DNA of 64,000 bases from Neobacillus rhizophilus (GCF_018343535.1 NZ_JAGYPF010000004.1:455666-519665); one strand, 5' to 3'; counted from the stretch's first letter, positions 16,483 through 25,636 are shown. Made by a program: numbers and translations. Notes: generated by a model from the letters alone, not told the origin.

Positions 16483-17079
16483 ATGAAAAAAATCACCAGC
16501 CTTTTTCTAGCTGCTATGTTGCTATTCTTAGTTTCATGTTCAGCTGAAAAAACAGACAAACAACCTAAGGAAACAGAAAAACCAAATAGTGAGGCAGTGA
16601 ATGTTGATAAAGGACTATTAAGTGTCACAATCACTTTGCCAGCCAGCATGTTTGAAGATCAGAACGTTGACGAAGTAGTGGCAAATGCCCAAAAAGAGGG
16701 TATTACAGCAACGAAAAATGAAGACGGTTCAGTCACCTATAAAATGTCTAAATCAAAACATAAAGAAATGATGCAGGAAATGAAAACGACTGTCATCCAA
16801 ACGGTCAACGATGCCAAAAGTGGCAAAGATTTTCAATCTATTAAAGACATAACTTACAAGGATGATTTCTCTGAATTTACTCTTATAGTAGACAAAGCAG
16901 CTTACGAAAACAGCTTTGATGGATTTGCCGCACTGGGTCTTGGGATGTCTGGGATGATGTATGAATTATTTAATGGAGTTAAGCCGGAAGAATATAAAGT
17001 TACCATCAACATTAAAGACCAGGCGACTCAAAACGTATTTGACCAAATCGTTTATCCAGATGCATTAGATAAAAAATAG
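16483..17079 (+). CDS. Lipoprotein, 198 aa, unknown
   Basis: Signal MKKITSLFLAAMLLFLVSC with lipobox LVSC; the Cys at 19 would be acylated and the protein held on the outer face of the membrane. After a charged linker the body is rich in short strands and helices (LLSVTITLPASMF; KMSKSKHKEMMQEMKTTV; FTLIVDKAAYENSFDGFAALGLG). No enzymatic motif is recognised. ATG has GGGGAG upstream. It lies 16 bases before a second lipoprotein gene, so both are co-transcribed. Confidence 0.75.
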   Translation: MKKITSLFLAAMLLFLVSCSAEKTDKQPKETEKPNSEAVNVDKGLLSVTITLPASMFEDQNVDEVVANAQKEGITATKNEDGSVTYKMSKSKHKEMMQEMKTTVIQTVNDAKSGKDFQSIKDITYKDDFSEFTLIVDKAAYENSFDGFAALGLGMSGMMYELFNGVKPEEYKVTINIKDQATQNVFDQIVYPDALDKK

Positions 17080-17095
17080 AAAAGGGGAAACAGTC

Positions 17096-17725
17096 ATGAA
17101 AAAGATGGGTTTATTTCTAGTATCCTTAGTAATCATTCTTGCACTAGCTGCCTGCGGGCAAGACACGAAAGATGTGGCAGTCAAGGATACAGCCGCCGCA
17201 AAACAAGAGCAGCCAAAGAAGAATGAAGAAAAGAAACAAGAGCAAACGGTATCAAAACTAGGTTCCCGCACCAACCCGGTCCCATTTCAAAAAACGGCTA
17301 CTGTAGATGATGAATTGTTTAATGATGCGGGAGAGTCTTTTCCCATCAAATTTGATTTAATGATGGAGGAAGTCACTCGTGGTGACGCAGCTTTCCAAAC
17401 ATTAAAAGCAATGAACGAATTCAATGAGCCAGCACCAGAAGGTTATGAATGGGTAGTAGTTAAAGCGAAAGTAAAATTCACAGAATCAAAAACACAAGAT
17501 TTATCCTTTAACATTGATGGAATCATGAATTTTAAGATGGTCAGCGAGAGTGGCGACATCTATTCTGGCGATGCATATGGTACAACAGATCCAGATTTTT
17601 CATTTGAAATGTACGTAGGAAATGAGAAAGAAGGGTATATTGCTGGACTAGTCAAAACTGGAGAAAAGGCGCAGCTCCGTTATGAAGAGCTTATGGATGG
17701 ACAGGTTTTCTTCAACCTACAATAA
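17096..17725 (+). CDS. Lipoprotein with DUF4352/Ig-like domain
   Basis: Signal MKKMGLFLVSLVIILALAAC, lipobox LAAC, Cys 20. A long Lys/Glu/Gln-rich spacer (about 25-58) is followed by a beta-sandwich: SRTNPVPFQKTATVDDEL, FDLMMEEVTRGDAA, YEWVVVKAKVKFTESKTQD, GLVKTGEKAQLRYEE. This is the pattern of DUF4352 (immunoglobulin-like) lipoproteins, whose ligands are generally unknown. AGGGGA site before ATG. Second gene of a two-lipoprotein operon, closed by a terminator 15 bases after the stop. Confidence 0.75.
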   Translation: MKKMGLFLVSLVIILALAACGQDTKDVAVKDTAAAKQEQPKKNEEKKQEQTVSKLGSRTNPVPFQKTATVDDELFNDAGESFPIKFDLMMEEVTRGDAAFQTLKAMNEFNEPAPEGYEWVVVKAKVKFTESKTQDLSFNIDGIMNFKMVSESGDIYSGDAYGTTDPDFSFEMYVGNEKEGYIAGLVKTGEKAQLRYEELMDGQVFFNLQ

Positions 17726-17740
17726 TAATAATGGAAGTGA

Positions 17741-17773
17741 AGGCGATTAAATCGATCTGCCTTCGCTTTTTTC
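17741..17773 (+). terminator. Terminator of the lipoprotein operon
   Basis: AGTGAAGGC / GCCTTCGCT (one G-T pair) followed by TTTTTTC; shares its right arm and the downstream CAGTTTGCAG with the elements at 1602 and 5749. Confidence 0.7.
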
Positions 17774-18425
17774 ACTTTACAGTTTGCAGTAAAAATCCTT
17801 GTGGGATCCAGATTTCTATACTTTCGTTTAACTCTCGAACCCTAACATTCCAAAAAAGTTTGCTATTTAGGCCAATTTCAGATGGTATCCACTAATTTGG
17901 GATGATCATTATATATAATTAAATATGGAGTAAATAAAATCTAATTAGCTTAAGCGTTTCAATATCAAACCTTTTCTTTTGCATAAGTTTTTACTCCAAA
18001 TACATAAAGCATAATGGGGAAAAATCATTGACACAAAATGAAGACTAATGATATTATGAAATTTTTGATAAATAAGAAAGAGTGTGGTATCCTTAAAAAG
18101 GTAACAAATATTGAATGATTTCGTTTCTTAAGTTTTTTTCCATCGCTATCCAGTTCCTTTAACTCATATTTTTAAAGGACCTCTTTATATCCTCATAATC
18201 GATTGTTTCTTATTTTCTCCGTACAAATCGATATTTTCCGAATGAGTTAATTAAAGTAATTTTTGAGTTTTATAATCCTGATTCACACTGGCACGGTCAA
18301 GGAGCCGTAAGGATGAGAGAGAGGCAGGGCTTTCATTGTTTTAGGTAAGAATCCATATTTTATGTTTGGAGAGGTTTTAAATACCACTAGAAAAGTGAGT
18401 TTTTTACAAATTGGAGGGATAACTT
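17774..18425. other. Long leader or spacer before HU gene
   Basis: About 650 AT-rich bases with no plausible gene. The last 130 bases before the HU start contain a GC-richer patch (GGCACGGTCAAGGAGCCG, then GAGAGAGGCAGGG near 18291-18330) that could fold; I cannot match it to a known riboswitch. Probably promoter plus leader of the HU gene. Confidence 0.35.
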
Positions 18426-18695
18426 TTGAACAAAACTCAATTAATAAATGCAGTATCAGCGAAGTCCGAGCTATCTAGGAAAGATGCAGAATCAGCTGTA
18501 GAGGCAGTATTCGATATCATCACACAATCATTAGTTTGCGGAGATTCTCTTGCACTTTTAGGGTTTGGTAAATTTGAAGTTTGTCAACGTGAAGCTCGTA
18601 CTCGTATCGACCCTAAAACGGGGGAAGAATCGATCATTCAAGCCGGCAAAGTTCCTGTTTTCCGGGCAAGTAAGTCATTAATACAGAAAATATAG
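18426..18695 (+). CDS. HU-family DNA-binding protein
   Basis: 89 residues with the HU/IHF layout: MNKTQLINAVSAKSELSRKDAESAVEAVFD (helices 1-2), GDSLALLGFGKFEVCQREAR (strand and GFGxF turn), and the DNA-clamping arm TRIDPKTGEESIIQAGKVPVFRASKSL. HU dimers bind and bend DNA to compact the chromosome. The sequence is diverged from the main vegetative HU (LLGFGKFEVCQ with a Cys; RTRIDPKTGEE rather than ARKGRNPQTGKE), so it is likely a secondary HU, possibly stage- or stress-specific. TTG start behind GGAGGG at seven bases. Confidence 0.85.
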   Translation: MNKTQLINAVSAKSELSRKDAESAVEAVFDIITQSLVCGDSLALLGFGKFEVCQREARTRIDPKTGEESIIQAGKVPVFRASKSLIQKI

Positions 18696-18831
18696 GTTTA
18701 AGGGTTATCACAATTTAAGATATGTGCCATGTTGTTACGAAAATCAGCATTTGGTCCTTAAACTTCCCTTCTTGGATGGCTTCATATTAAACAAAATATA
18801 CTGAATAAACTTTCATCTATCTAGATAATAA

Positions 18832-18921
18832 TATAATCATACCAAGATTTCTTAAAAACCTTGGTGGGGTAATTATCATTTAACAATTGTGTACATTTTT
18901 ACACAATAGGAGGCAGCAAAA
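18832..18921 (+). promoter_or_regulatory. Likely promoter and leader of the cold-shock gene
   Basis: TATAAT at 18832-18837 gives a start near 18844 and a leader of about 78 bases that can fold (ACCAAG..CTTGGT) and contains a second pair (TTGTGTACA..TACACAA) just before AGGAGG. Long foldable leaders are typical of csp mRNAs and permit cold-dependent translation. No good -35 is visible. Confidence 0.45.
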
Positions 18922-19122
18922 TTGGAAAAAGGTAAAGTAAAATGGTTTAACAGCGAAAAAGGTTTTGGATTCATCGAACGTGAAGGTGGAGAAGACGTAT
19001 TCGTTCATTTTTCAGCTATCCAAGGTGAAGGCTATAAATCATTAGAAGAAGGTCAAGAAGTTACTTTTAACGTAGAGCAAGGTCAACGTGGACCACAAGC
19101 TTCAAACGTTCACAAAGCCTAA
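18922..19122 (+). CDS. Cold-shock protein (CspA/CspB family)
   Basis: 66 residues, the normal size, with both RNA-binding motifs: KWFNSEKGFGFIE (RNP1) and DVFVHFSAI (RNP2). An OB-fold RNA chaperone that melts mRNA structure and antiterminates at low temperature. TTG start with AGGAGG eight bases upstream. Single gene with a folded leader and a strong terminator. Confidence 0.95.
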   Translation: MEKGKVKWFNSEKGFGFIEREGGEDVFVHFSAIQGEGYKSLEEGQEVTFNVEQGQRGPQASNVHKA

Positions 19123-19142
19123 TTATAAGAAGAACGAATAAA

Positions 19143-19186
19143 GAGGCTGGTCCTAAAAGTTACACTTTTGGGACAGCCTCTTTTTT
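19143..19186 (+). terminator. Strong terminator of the cold-shock gene
   Basis: GAGGCTGGTCCTAAAAG pairs with CTTTTGGGACAGCCTC around a short loop, followed by TTTTTTAAT. Confidence 0.85.
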
Positions 19187-19515
19187 AATAAAAACAAAAA
19201 AACCCCACTCACGAATGAGTAGGGGACATGTAACGGTAAATCAAATGGTACACTCAGTGTAGCATACTATCACGAAATTACCTAATTTGAAATAGGATGA
19301 ATGAAAAGTTGGCTCTTTTTATTTACTTTTCTCGAACCTATCAACTGTCATTTGAAAAAGGAACCTTACAAAATCAGGTACCTCAATTTACCGTACACCC
19401 GAGGGTGCATTCCTTAACTTTCCTAATTAGCTTGTAAAAATCAACACAGACGTGCATTCAATCAAGGAGTTTAGTCCAATCTAAAAAATAGTAAACACAT
19501 AGAAGGGGTTTTGAT
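19187..19515. other. Spacer/leader before the DEAD-box helicase gene
   Basis: Starts with a further hairpin (CCCCACTCACGAATGAGTAGGGG, about 19203-19226). The rest is a probable promoter and leader; no reading frame has a ribosome site until 19516. Cold-shock helicase genes often have long leaders, but no specific element is identified. Confidence 0.35.
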
Positions 19516-20967
19516 ATGACAACATTTCATGAAATGGGTATTAGTGAGCCCATTCAAAGAGCGATTACAGATATGGGATTCGAAGAAGCATCTCCTATTC
19601 AAGAGAAAGCCATTCCCATAGCTTTGACGGGTAAGGACATTATTGGTCAAGCGCAAACAGGTACCGGAAAGACGGCTGCCTTCGCTATACCGATTTTGGA
19701 GAAAGTGGATACGAGTAAAAAATATGTTCAGGCGATTGCAATTGCACCTACAAGAGAATTAGCTATTCAGGTTTCAGAAGAGATCAATCGACTGGCGAAA
19801 TACATGGGCATAACCTCTCTCCCGATATATGGAGGGCAGTCGATAGATCGCCAAATTAAGGCATTAAAAAAGGGACCTCACATTATTACGGGAACACCCG
19901 GAAGACTTTTGGACCACATAAAACGTAAAACGCTAAAGTTAGACCGCATCTCTGTGGTGGTTTTGGATGAAGCTGATGAAATGTTAGATATGGGCTTTCT
20001 GGAGGATATAGAACGAATCCTAAAAGAGACCCCTGAAGAAAAGCAAACCTTGCTGTTCTCCGCAACCATGCCAAAACCGATTCAAAATCTTGCGGAAAGG
20101 TTTATGAACGATCCAGAGTTAGTAAAGATGAAAGCGAAGGAAGTTACCTCTCCAACTGTAAAGCAAATTTATTATGAGGTTAATGAACGGGATAAATTTG
20201 AAGTGCTTTGCCGTCTGCTAGACGTGGATAACCCAGAATTAGCAGTAATTTTTGGAAGAACAAAAAGACGCGTCGATGAATTAAGTGATGCATTGAATAA
20301 AAGAGGATATCTTGCTGATGGATTGCACGGAGATTTAAATCAACGACAGCGAGATGTTGTGATGAATAAATTTCGCGAGGGTAACATTGATATTTTAGTT
20401 GCAACCGATGTGGCTGCGAGGGGAATTGATGTTTCAGGGGTTACCCACGTCTACAATTTTGACATTCCTCAAGACCCGGAAAGTTATGTTCACCGAATCG
20501 GCAGAACGGGGCGGGCAGGTAAGACTGGGTTAGCTATTACATTTGCTACACCGAGGGAAACCGGACAAATCCGCAGTATTGAAAAAGCATCGAAAGGGCA
20601 TATCCAGCGCAAATCTATACCGACGGTAGCAGAGGCAAGGGAGTCTATACAGCAAGCGGCAGTAGAAAAGATGATGCAATTGGTTGAAGAGGAGCAGTAC
20701 ACACAGTTTAAACGTGCAGCAAGCGAATTGCTAGATCAATACGACTCCATAGCGTTAGTTTCAATTGCCTTGAAACTGTTGTCCAAGGAACAGAGGGATG
20801 TTCCCGTTCAGCTAACTTCCGAAGCACCGCGATATGCCAATAAGCCTAAAATAAAAGGCCAAGAGAAATCAAGGAGACACTCTAATGGGAAAATGGAATT
20901 TGGAGCAAAAGGGGGAAATAGCAAACGTAAGAAAACATCCATGTCCTCTCGAAAAAAGAAAGCATAA
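19516..20967 (+). CDS. DEAD-box ATP-dependent RNA helicase (CshA-like)
   Basis: 483 residues with all helicase motifs in order: Q motif GFEEASPIQ, I AQTGTGKT, Ia APTRELA, Ib TPGR, II DEAD, III SAT, IV VIFGRTK, V ATDVAARGID, VI HRIGRTGR, then a C-terminal extension ending in a Lys/Arg/Ser-rich tail that helps RNA binding. Of the Bacillus cold-shock/ribosome-assembly and RNA-degradosome type (CshA/CshB/DeaD-like); which paralogue is not certain. ATG behind AAGGGG. It follows a cold-shock protein gene, consistent with a shared low-temperature role. Confidence 0.9.
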   Translation: MTTFHEMGISEPIQRAITDMGFEEASPIQEKAIPIALTGKDIIGQAQTGTGKTAAFAIPILEKVDTSKKYVQAIAIAPTRELAIQVSEEINRLAKYMGITSLPIYGGQSIDRQIKALKKGPHIITGTPGRLLDHIKRKTLKLDRISVVVLDEADEMLDMGFLEDIERILKETPEEKQTLLFSATMPKPIQNLAERFMNDPELVKMKAKEVTSPTVKQIYYEVNERDKFEVLCRLLDVDNPELAVIFGRTKRRVDELSDALNKRGYLADGLHGDLNQRQRDVVMNKFREGNIDILVATDVAARGIDVSGVTHVYNFDIPQDPESYVHRIGRTGRAGKTGLAITFATPRETGQIRSIEKASKGHIQRKSIPTVAEARESIQQAAVEKMMQLVEEEQYTQFKRAASELLDQYDSIALVSIALKLLSKEQRDVPVQLTSEAPRYANKPKIKGQEKSRRHSNGKMEFGAKGGNSKRKKTSMSSRKKKA

Positions 20968-20992
20968 TAAAATGAATACAGGGGATTTAGGG

Positions 20993-21038
20993 GTCAGTCC
21001 CCCGGTGAATTAAAGCATTAACGCACCGGGGGACTGAC
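20993..21038. terminator. Bidirectional GTCAGTCCCCC palindrome
   Basis: GTCAGTCCCCCGGTG pairs with CACCGGGGGACTGAC around a 16-base loop, a perfect 15-bp stem between the convergent helicase and LysR genes, with a T run on the right. A near copy lies at 53695-53743, also between convergent genes. Confidence 0.8.
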
Positions 21039-21045
21039 ACTAAAA

Positions 21046-21951
21046 TTAATTTTTTTCGACAGAAGCAACATGTGTATTCTTGGAAAAAATGATTTCCTTA
21101 AACATATCGACATTTTTATTCGCACATAGGGTAGGTTTTGTCACCCAGTAAAATTTTTGCACCATTTTATGTCCGGAAATTCTCATGACTTTTAGGGTAC
21201 CTTTTTGCACTTCACTTTTTACAGCCGAATAGAATAAAATTCCTACTCCTAACCCATTTTCTACTGTACGTTTCATTGCCTCAGTATCTCCGATTTCCAT
21301 CGAATTCGAGGGGGTAAATTCTATCCCAAGCTGTCTCAAGGTATTCTCCGCAAGCTTATGAGAACCGATCTCCATAATAATGAAATTTGCCTCAAGCAAC
21401 TCTTTGATCCCTAATTCATCGTCTTGCGCCCAAGGATGATCCGGTGAGAGGATTAACACGATCTCGTCTTCCGCGAATGATTCTTCTATCAGCGAATTCA
21501 TCTTTATTTCCTCCACGACAAGTCCCACATCAATTTCATCATGTAAAAGTCTTTGAATAACTTCTTTCGTTCTCCCAACCTTAACTTGAATAACATTTTC
21601 TATCATCTGTTTCTTACACTGGGAGATAATCCTTGGAAGAAAATATGTACCAATCGTTAAACTTGTCCCCACTTTTATTGGGTTATTACTGGTCTGTTGT
21701 TCTTGGGTTGCAAGGAATGATTCGTCATATAATGAGAGAATTTTCTCCACATAGGTTACTAATGTTTCGCCTGCAGGAGTTAATGAAATATTTTTCGAGC
21801 GAATAAATAATGGAACATTGTACAACTTTTCTAGGTTTTTAATATGTTGGCTGACAGCAGGCTGGGATATATGTAACTTTTCTGCTACTTTAGAAAAATT
21901 CTTATCCTTCGAGAGAGTTAAAAAAATACGATACATTTGCTCAATGTCCAT
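21046..21951 (-). CDS. LysR-family regulator (CysL-like)
   Basis: 301 residues. N-terminal winged HTH (FSKVAEKLHISQPAVSQHIKNLEK at about 19-42), then a periplasmic-binding-like effector domain (IKVGTSLTIGTYFLPRII, IDVGLVVEE, VENGLGVGILF). LysR proteins bind T-N11-A palindromes and usually activate a divergent operon when a pathway compound binds. It is divergent from the exported hydrolase/NCS1/allantoinase genes, with a perfect palindrome in between at 21972-21993, so it probably controls them. It resembles the second LysR of the window (44321-45217). Confidence 0.9.
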   Translation of the reverse strand: MDIEQMYRIFLTLSKDKNFSKVAEKLHISQPAVSQHIKNLEKLYNVPLFIRSKNISLTPAGETLVTYVEKILSLYDESFLATQEQQTSNNPIKVGTSLTIGTYFLPRIISQCKKQMIENVIQVKVGRTKEVIQRLLHDEIDVGLVVEEIKMNSLIEESFAEDEIVLILSPDHPWAQDDELGIKELLEANFIIMEIGSHKLAENTLRQLGIEFTPSNSMEIGDTEAMKRTVENGLGVGILFYSAVKSEVQKGTLKVMRISGHKMVQKFYWVTKPTLCANKNVDMFKEIIFSKNTHVASVEKN

Positions 21952-21971
21952 TGGATTCCCTCTTTCTTATA

Positions 21972-21993
21972 CCTATAAGCATTGACTTATAGG
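21972..21993. promoter_or_regulatory. Putative LysR operator palindrome
   Basis: CCTATAAG-N6-CTTATAGG, a perfect 8-bp inverted repeat 21 bases upstream of the LysR start, in the divergent gap. Spacing and position suit autoregulation plus control of the 22089 gene. Confidence 0.6.
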
Positions 21994-22088
21994 ACATATA
22001 AAAAATCAGTATTTCCGTAATAACTTAATTTTAATTATAATCCAATTAATCGAATATTCAATTATTTTTAAAGTTTAGGGGGAGAAAA

Positions 22089-23141
22089 GTGAAAATCATC
22101 TTAAACCTAGTAATAGTAGGGGCCATTCTTCTTATTTTTGGCTCCGATCACTCGGTATTAGCTGCTTGCACCATAATGGGAGCAACTGGTACAGCGACTC
22201 TTGGAAGGCGTGTGTTTCTGGCATCTACCAGTGATAATCCTTACCTTGAAGGCCCGAGGAAACCTGTCGTTGTCACCATCCCAAAAGATGGGGGATATAA
22301 ATTTGTGCATACCCCTTGCCTGATTAAAGACCCTTCCGGGGAACTGGTTGATATCGGTTCGGATAGGGGGATGAATGAAACTGGTTTTTCCTGGACGAGA
22401 GCGTGGGTGGTTCCTAAAGAAGGAGAAAATCCTGAAAAATTACATGCTGTGGATTGGTTTTTAAAAATGGGAGCAACGGTTTCGACGGTCGATGCGGCCA
22501 TCACATTTGTGAAAGAGAATCCAAAGGGATTCGGCACTCAGGGAAATTACCTTTTTGCGGATAGGAATGGGAACATGGCTGTTGTAGAAGTTGGCTATAA
22601 GACGGTTACTGTGGCCGAGACCTTCACGAGTAAAGACTTGGGAATAGCAGCAAGAGCCAATAGGTGGGAAACGGATCCGATGGTACCACTCGATGATAGC
22701 AAAAGAGGAAATACCATTCATTTTGATACCTCTGAATTCCGTTATCATCGAGCGATGAGTCTCCTAAAAGAAAACGCATCGCAAATTGATGTAGAAACGA
22801 TGAAAAAACTAATTAGTGATCGCACTCCTGACCCAAGAGCACCGCATGAAAAGTCGATTTCCAATCATGGGCTTCAAAGCGGGACAGTCAGTACTGAGAT
22901 TTATGATCCACAAAATCTTACTTTCTGGTATACATACGGCTGGCCAGATGGAGAAGTGGATAATGTTGATTCAGCTATCTTTGGTGAAAATAAAAACACC
23001 TGGGGCAGATGGATACCGTTTGTACTAACCGAACTAGAGGAGGAAGGGTATTACACTGATTGGGCTGGTAACATCACTCCAATCGGGGCTAGATATTTAG
23101 GAAGAAAAATTGGCAATATTGAGAGCGCTTTATTTTTTTAA
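22089..23141 (+). CDS. Exported Ntn hydrolase (C45-like acyltransferase/amidase)
   Basis: 350 residues. A hydrophobic signal (VIVGAILLIFGSDHSVLA) ends right before ACTIMGATGTATLGRRVFLAST. Cys-Thr followed by an xxA(T)G stretch and the SDNPY motif is the N-terminal nucleophile pattern of C45 / penicillin acyl-transferase and choloylglycine-type Ntn amidases, so signal cleavage could itself expose the catalytic Cys. The same Cys also fits a lipobox (LAAC), so acylation is an alternative that would block catalysis. Further family-like parts: DIGSDRGMNETGFSW, GNYLFADRNGNMAVVEVG, AARANRW, SNHGLQSGTVSTEIYDP. GTG start behind GGGGGAG. First gene after the operator; likely hydrolyses an amide outside the cell for the following import and ring-opening genes. 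Confidence 0.75.
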   Translation: MKIILNLVIVGAILLIFGSDHSVLAACTIMGATGTATLGRRVFLASTSDNPYLEGPRKPVVVTIPKDGGYKFVHTPCLIKDPSGELVDIGSDRGMNETGFSWTRAWVVPKEGENPEKLHAVDWFLKMGATVSTVDAAITFVKENPKGFGTQGNYLFADRNGNMAVVEVGYKTVTVAETFTSKDLGIAARANRWETDPMVPLDDSKRGNTIHFDTSEFRYHRAMSLLKENASQIDVETMKKLISDRTPDPRAPHEKSISNHGLQSGTVSTEIYDPQNLTFWYTYGWPDGEVDNVDSAIFGENKNTWGRWIPFVLTELEEEGYYTDWAGNITPIGARYLGRKIGNIESALFF

Positions 23142-23188
23142 AAATGATTTGGATGCCGGTAATAAAAAATTACAGGAGGAAATTCAAA

Positions 23189-23929
23189 ATGAAAGAACCT
23201 AAAAAAATTGGCATGCTGACACCATCATCGAATACCGCTTTGGAGCCGATTTGCTCAAGAATGCTGCATGATGTACCTGAGGTAACTTGTCATTATAGCC
23301 GTTTCGAAGTGACGAAAATATCACTGGAGCAGGATTCATTAAGTCAATTCAATATGGAACCCATGCTTAGGGCTGCAGAATTACTGGCACATGCCGAAGT
23401 CGATGTGATTGCATGGAACGGAACATCAGGAGGATGGATCGGTTTTGATGTAGACCGAAAGCTTTGCGAAGAGATTACGAAAAGGACAGGAATCCCGGCA
23501 ACCACTTCCATGTTATCGCAAATAAGAGCGTTCAAAGAGCATGATATTAAATCCGTACACCTTGTCACTCCGTATATTCCTGAAATTAATAGATTAATTG
23601 CGGAACAATATAAGAATGAGTGTGGAATAGAAACGGTGAATAGTTCCGGACTTAATATTACACACAATCGTTCGTTTAGTTTGGTGCCTCAGGAAAGAAT
23701 TGAAGAACAGATTAAGGAAGTAACTGTATCTCCAGCTGAAGCTTTAAGTATCGTTTGTACGAATTTTCCTGCTGTTGCTAAGGTTAACTATTATGAAGAA
23801 AAGTACAAACTGCCAATGTATGACACGATTAATGTACTTATTTGGGAATGCTTGAAAATGGTAGATATAGAACCTGCCAATGTAAAAGGGTGGGGAGAAT
23901 TGTTTTCTAGGGCAACTGTAAATGAATAA
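23189..23929 (+). CDS. Maleate isomerase/Asp-Glu racemase-family enzyme
   Basis: 246 residues: KKIGMLTPSSNTALEPICSR (the N-terminal loop of maleate cis-trans isomerase and arylmalonate decarboxylase relatives), VDVIAWNGTSGGWIG, VHLVTPYIPEINRLI, EALSIVCTNFPAVAK with the second Cys, and PMYDTINVLIWECLKM. The usual first catalytic Cys (near the WNGTSGG loop) is replaced by Gly/Ser-type residues while the C-terminal Cys is present, as in decarboxylase-like members, so the reaction may be decarboxylation or isomerisation rather than two-base racemisation. ATG 23189 has AGGAGG; 47 bases after the Ntn hydrolase stop. Beside NCS1 and allantoinase genes, a role on a hydantoin- or ureide-derived acid is plausible. 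Confidence 0.7.
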   Translation: MKEPKKIGMLTPSSNTALEPICSRMLHDVPEVTCHYSRFEVTKISLEQDSLSQFNMEPMLRAAELLAHAEVDVIAWNGTSGGWIGFDVDRKLCEEITKRTGIPATTSMLSQIRAFKEHDIKSVHLVTPYIPEINRLIAEQYKNECGIETVNSSGLNITHNRSFSLVPQERIEEQIKEVTVSPAEALSIVCTNFPAVAKVNYYEEKYKLPMYDTINVLIWECLKMVDIEPANVKGWGELFSRATVNE

Positions 23930-24012
23930 ATGTGAAACCATGATGGTCTTAATCTATATTTCTAGAAGAGTAGCAAACAAGTCTCTTCTTTTGGCAGGTG
24001 GTGCAGTAAGAA

Positions 24013-24027
24013 ATGAAAACGCTTTAT
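24013..24027 (+). promoter_or_regulatory. Possible cre-like site
   Basis: ATGAAAACGCTTTAT matches 13 of 15 positions of the CcpA consensus WTGNAARCGNWWWCA, in the 256-base gap before the permease gene. Only suggestive. Confidence 0.3.
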
Positions 24028-24188
24028 TAGTATGAATAAACACGTACAAGAATCAATGAGTTGCCATTAGAAAGTGGTGTGGATGGACTAGCTAGAACCC
24101 ATATTTTACGGGAACTTCAGGTGGTAATGAAATTCTCAACATAAATCTGGTCATAAGTATCACTTTTTAAAATAAAGGGGGAGCTATG

Positions 24189-25592
24189 ATGACAAGTCCA
24201 GTAATTCAGCCAAATCAAGAAAGTCAACCAACACAAGGATATGACATTACAGGCGTAGAAGAAAGTTTACGGCCAAATGACCCTGAAAAAAGAATCATGA
24301 GTCCACTAAGTTTTGGATTGGCGTTCACAGGGGATGGAGTAAGTCTAGGTAATATGGCGATAGGAACGGGATTGGTTGTGGCTGGAACCGCAACCATGAA
24401 TTTCTTGCAAACAATGGTGTCATTACTGATTGCAACGACAATTATCGGCGCTGCTTTTCTAATGAATGACGGTTTTGGCTATCGAAATGGTGTACCATAT
24501 GTCATTCATTTAAGAATGGCGTTTGGGATGAAGGGCGCCATTCTTTCGTCCATCCTGAGAGGCGTTCCTGCGATTGTATGGTATGGGTTTCAGTCATGGA
24601 TCGGAGCAACTGGATTAAGTGAAATCATCAGAATTGCAACGGGAGGAAAAATTAATAGTATTCCTATTAGTTTTGTCATTCTTGTAATCATCCAAATTGT
24701 TTTATCTTTAAAAGGTTTCCACACCATTAAGTGGTTGAACTCTCTAATTGCAATCGTCCTAATGTCCTCATTTGTTTATGCAGCTGTAGTAGTGTTAAAA
24801 GACCATAGTGCAGTCATTCATTCAACCTGGGTAGAAGCAAAAGGAACATGGGGGCTCCCATTCTGGTCATTCACAATGGCCTTCCTTGGAAACTACGCTG
24901 CGCTTTTTCTAAGTGCATCTGATTACTCACGTGAATTAAAAGTAGGAGTATCAGCTCCTAAACGGTTTTTCATGTACTTTACTCCGGTTACGGTAACGTA
25001 TTTTACGGTCATGAGTCTTGGCGTTATGCTTGCTGCTGCAACAGGCCTTGCGAACCCTGTTCAAGCGTTCGCAAAAATTGTTAACAATGATTATATTACG
25101 TTCATCGTTTCCGTTTTCGTTGTTCTTGGAGCTGTTGCTGTTAACCTGATTGCAAACATTGTTCCGGCAGCCTACATCATTCAATTGTTTACAAAAGTAA
25201 AATATAAAGTTTCTGTCGTGATTGCAGGCTTGCTTGCAATGGTATCTTTCCCTTGGAAATTGATTCAGCCTGGTTCATCAGATGGACTCCGAATCTTTAT
25301 CCTAACCTATTCAGCCTTTTTAGCACCAATTACGGCAATATTAGTCGTTGACTATATACTATTACGAAAGAAAAAGGTAGATATTCATGAATTGTACAAT
25401 CCGAATGGTCAGTTCAGCGGGTTAAATATGGCTGCAGTGATAGCCATGGTCATTGGCGCAGCCAGTGCCTTTACTGTCGTCGATCTTGGTTGGCCGATTG
25501 GATTAGTGGTGGGCGGAATTTCCTACTACTTGTTGAATAAATATGGATTTAAACAATCTGTATTTAAAAAAGGAACCATTTTTGAGAAATAG
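24189..25592 (+). CDS. NCS1-family permease (allantoin/hydantoin/nucleobase type)
   Basis: 467 residues with twelve predicted membrane helices. Early motifs are LRPNDPEKRIMSPLSFGLAF and GDGVSLGNMAIGTGLV; TM3 carries GVPYVIHLRMAFGMKGAILSS and TM4 GVPAIVWYGFQSWIGATG, the NCS1 substrate region (W and Q positions as in Mhp1/PucI). A Na+- or H+-coupled uptake protein for cytosine, allantoin, hydantoin or uracil; the adjacent allantoinase favours allantoin or another cyclic ureide. The second ATG (24189) sits better from GGGGGAG than the first (24186). 44 bases separate it from the allantoinase gene. Confidence 0.85.
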   Translation: MTSPVIQPNQESQPTQGYDITGVEESLRPNDPEKRIMSPLSFGLAFTGDGVSLGNMAIGTGLVVAGTATMNFLQTMVSLLIATTIIGAAFLMNDGFGYRNGVPYVIHLRMAFGMKGAILSSILRGVPAIVWYGFQSWIGATGLSEIIRIATGGKINSIPISFVILVIIQIVLSLKGFHTIKWLNSLIAIVLMSSFVYAAVVVLKDHSAVIHSTWVEAKGTWGLPFWSFTMAFLGNYAALFLSASDYSRELKVGVSAPKRFFMYFTPVTVTYFTVMSLGVMLAAATGLANPVQAFAKIVNNDYITFIVSVFVVLGAVAVNLIANIVPAAYIIQLFTKVKYKVSVVIAGLLAMVSFPWKLIQPGSSDGLRIFILTYSAFLAPITAILVVDYILLRKKKVDIHELYNPNGQFSGLNMAAVIAMVIGAASAFTVVDLGWPIGLVVGGISYYLLNKYGFKQSVFKKGTIFEK

Positions 25593-25636
25593 AAAATTAA
25601 ATTTCACCAGAAATATAATAGAAAGGATGAGGGGAA

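Noticed and set aside
17774..18425. Riboswitch upstream of HU
   Set aside because: A GC-richer patch is present but no known aptamer pattern could be matched.
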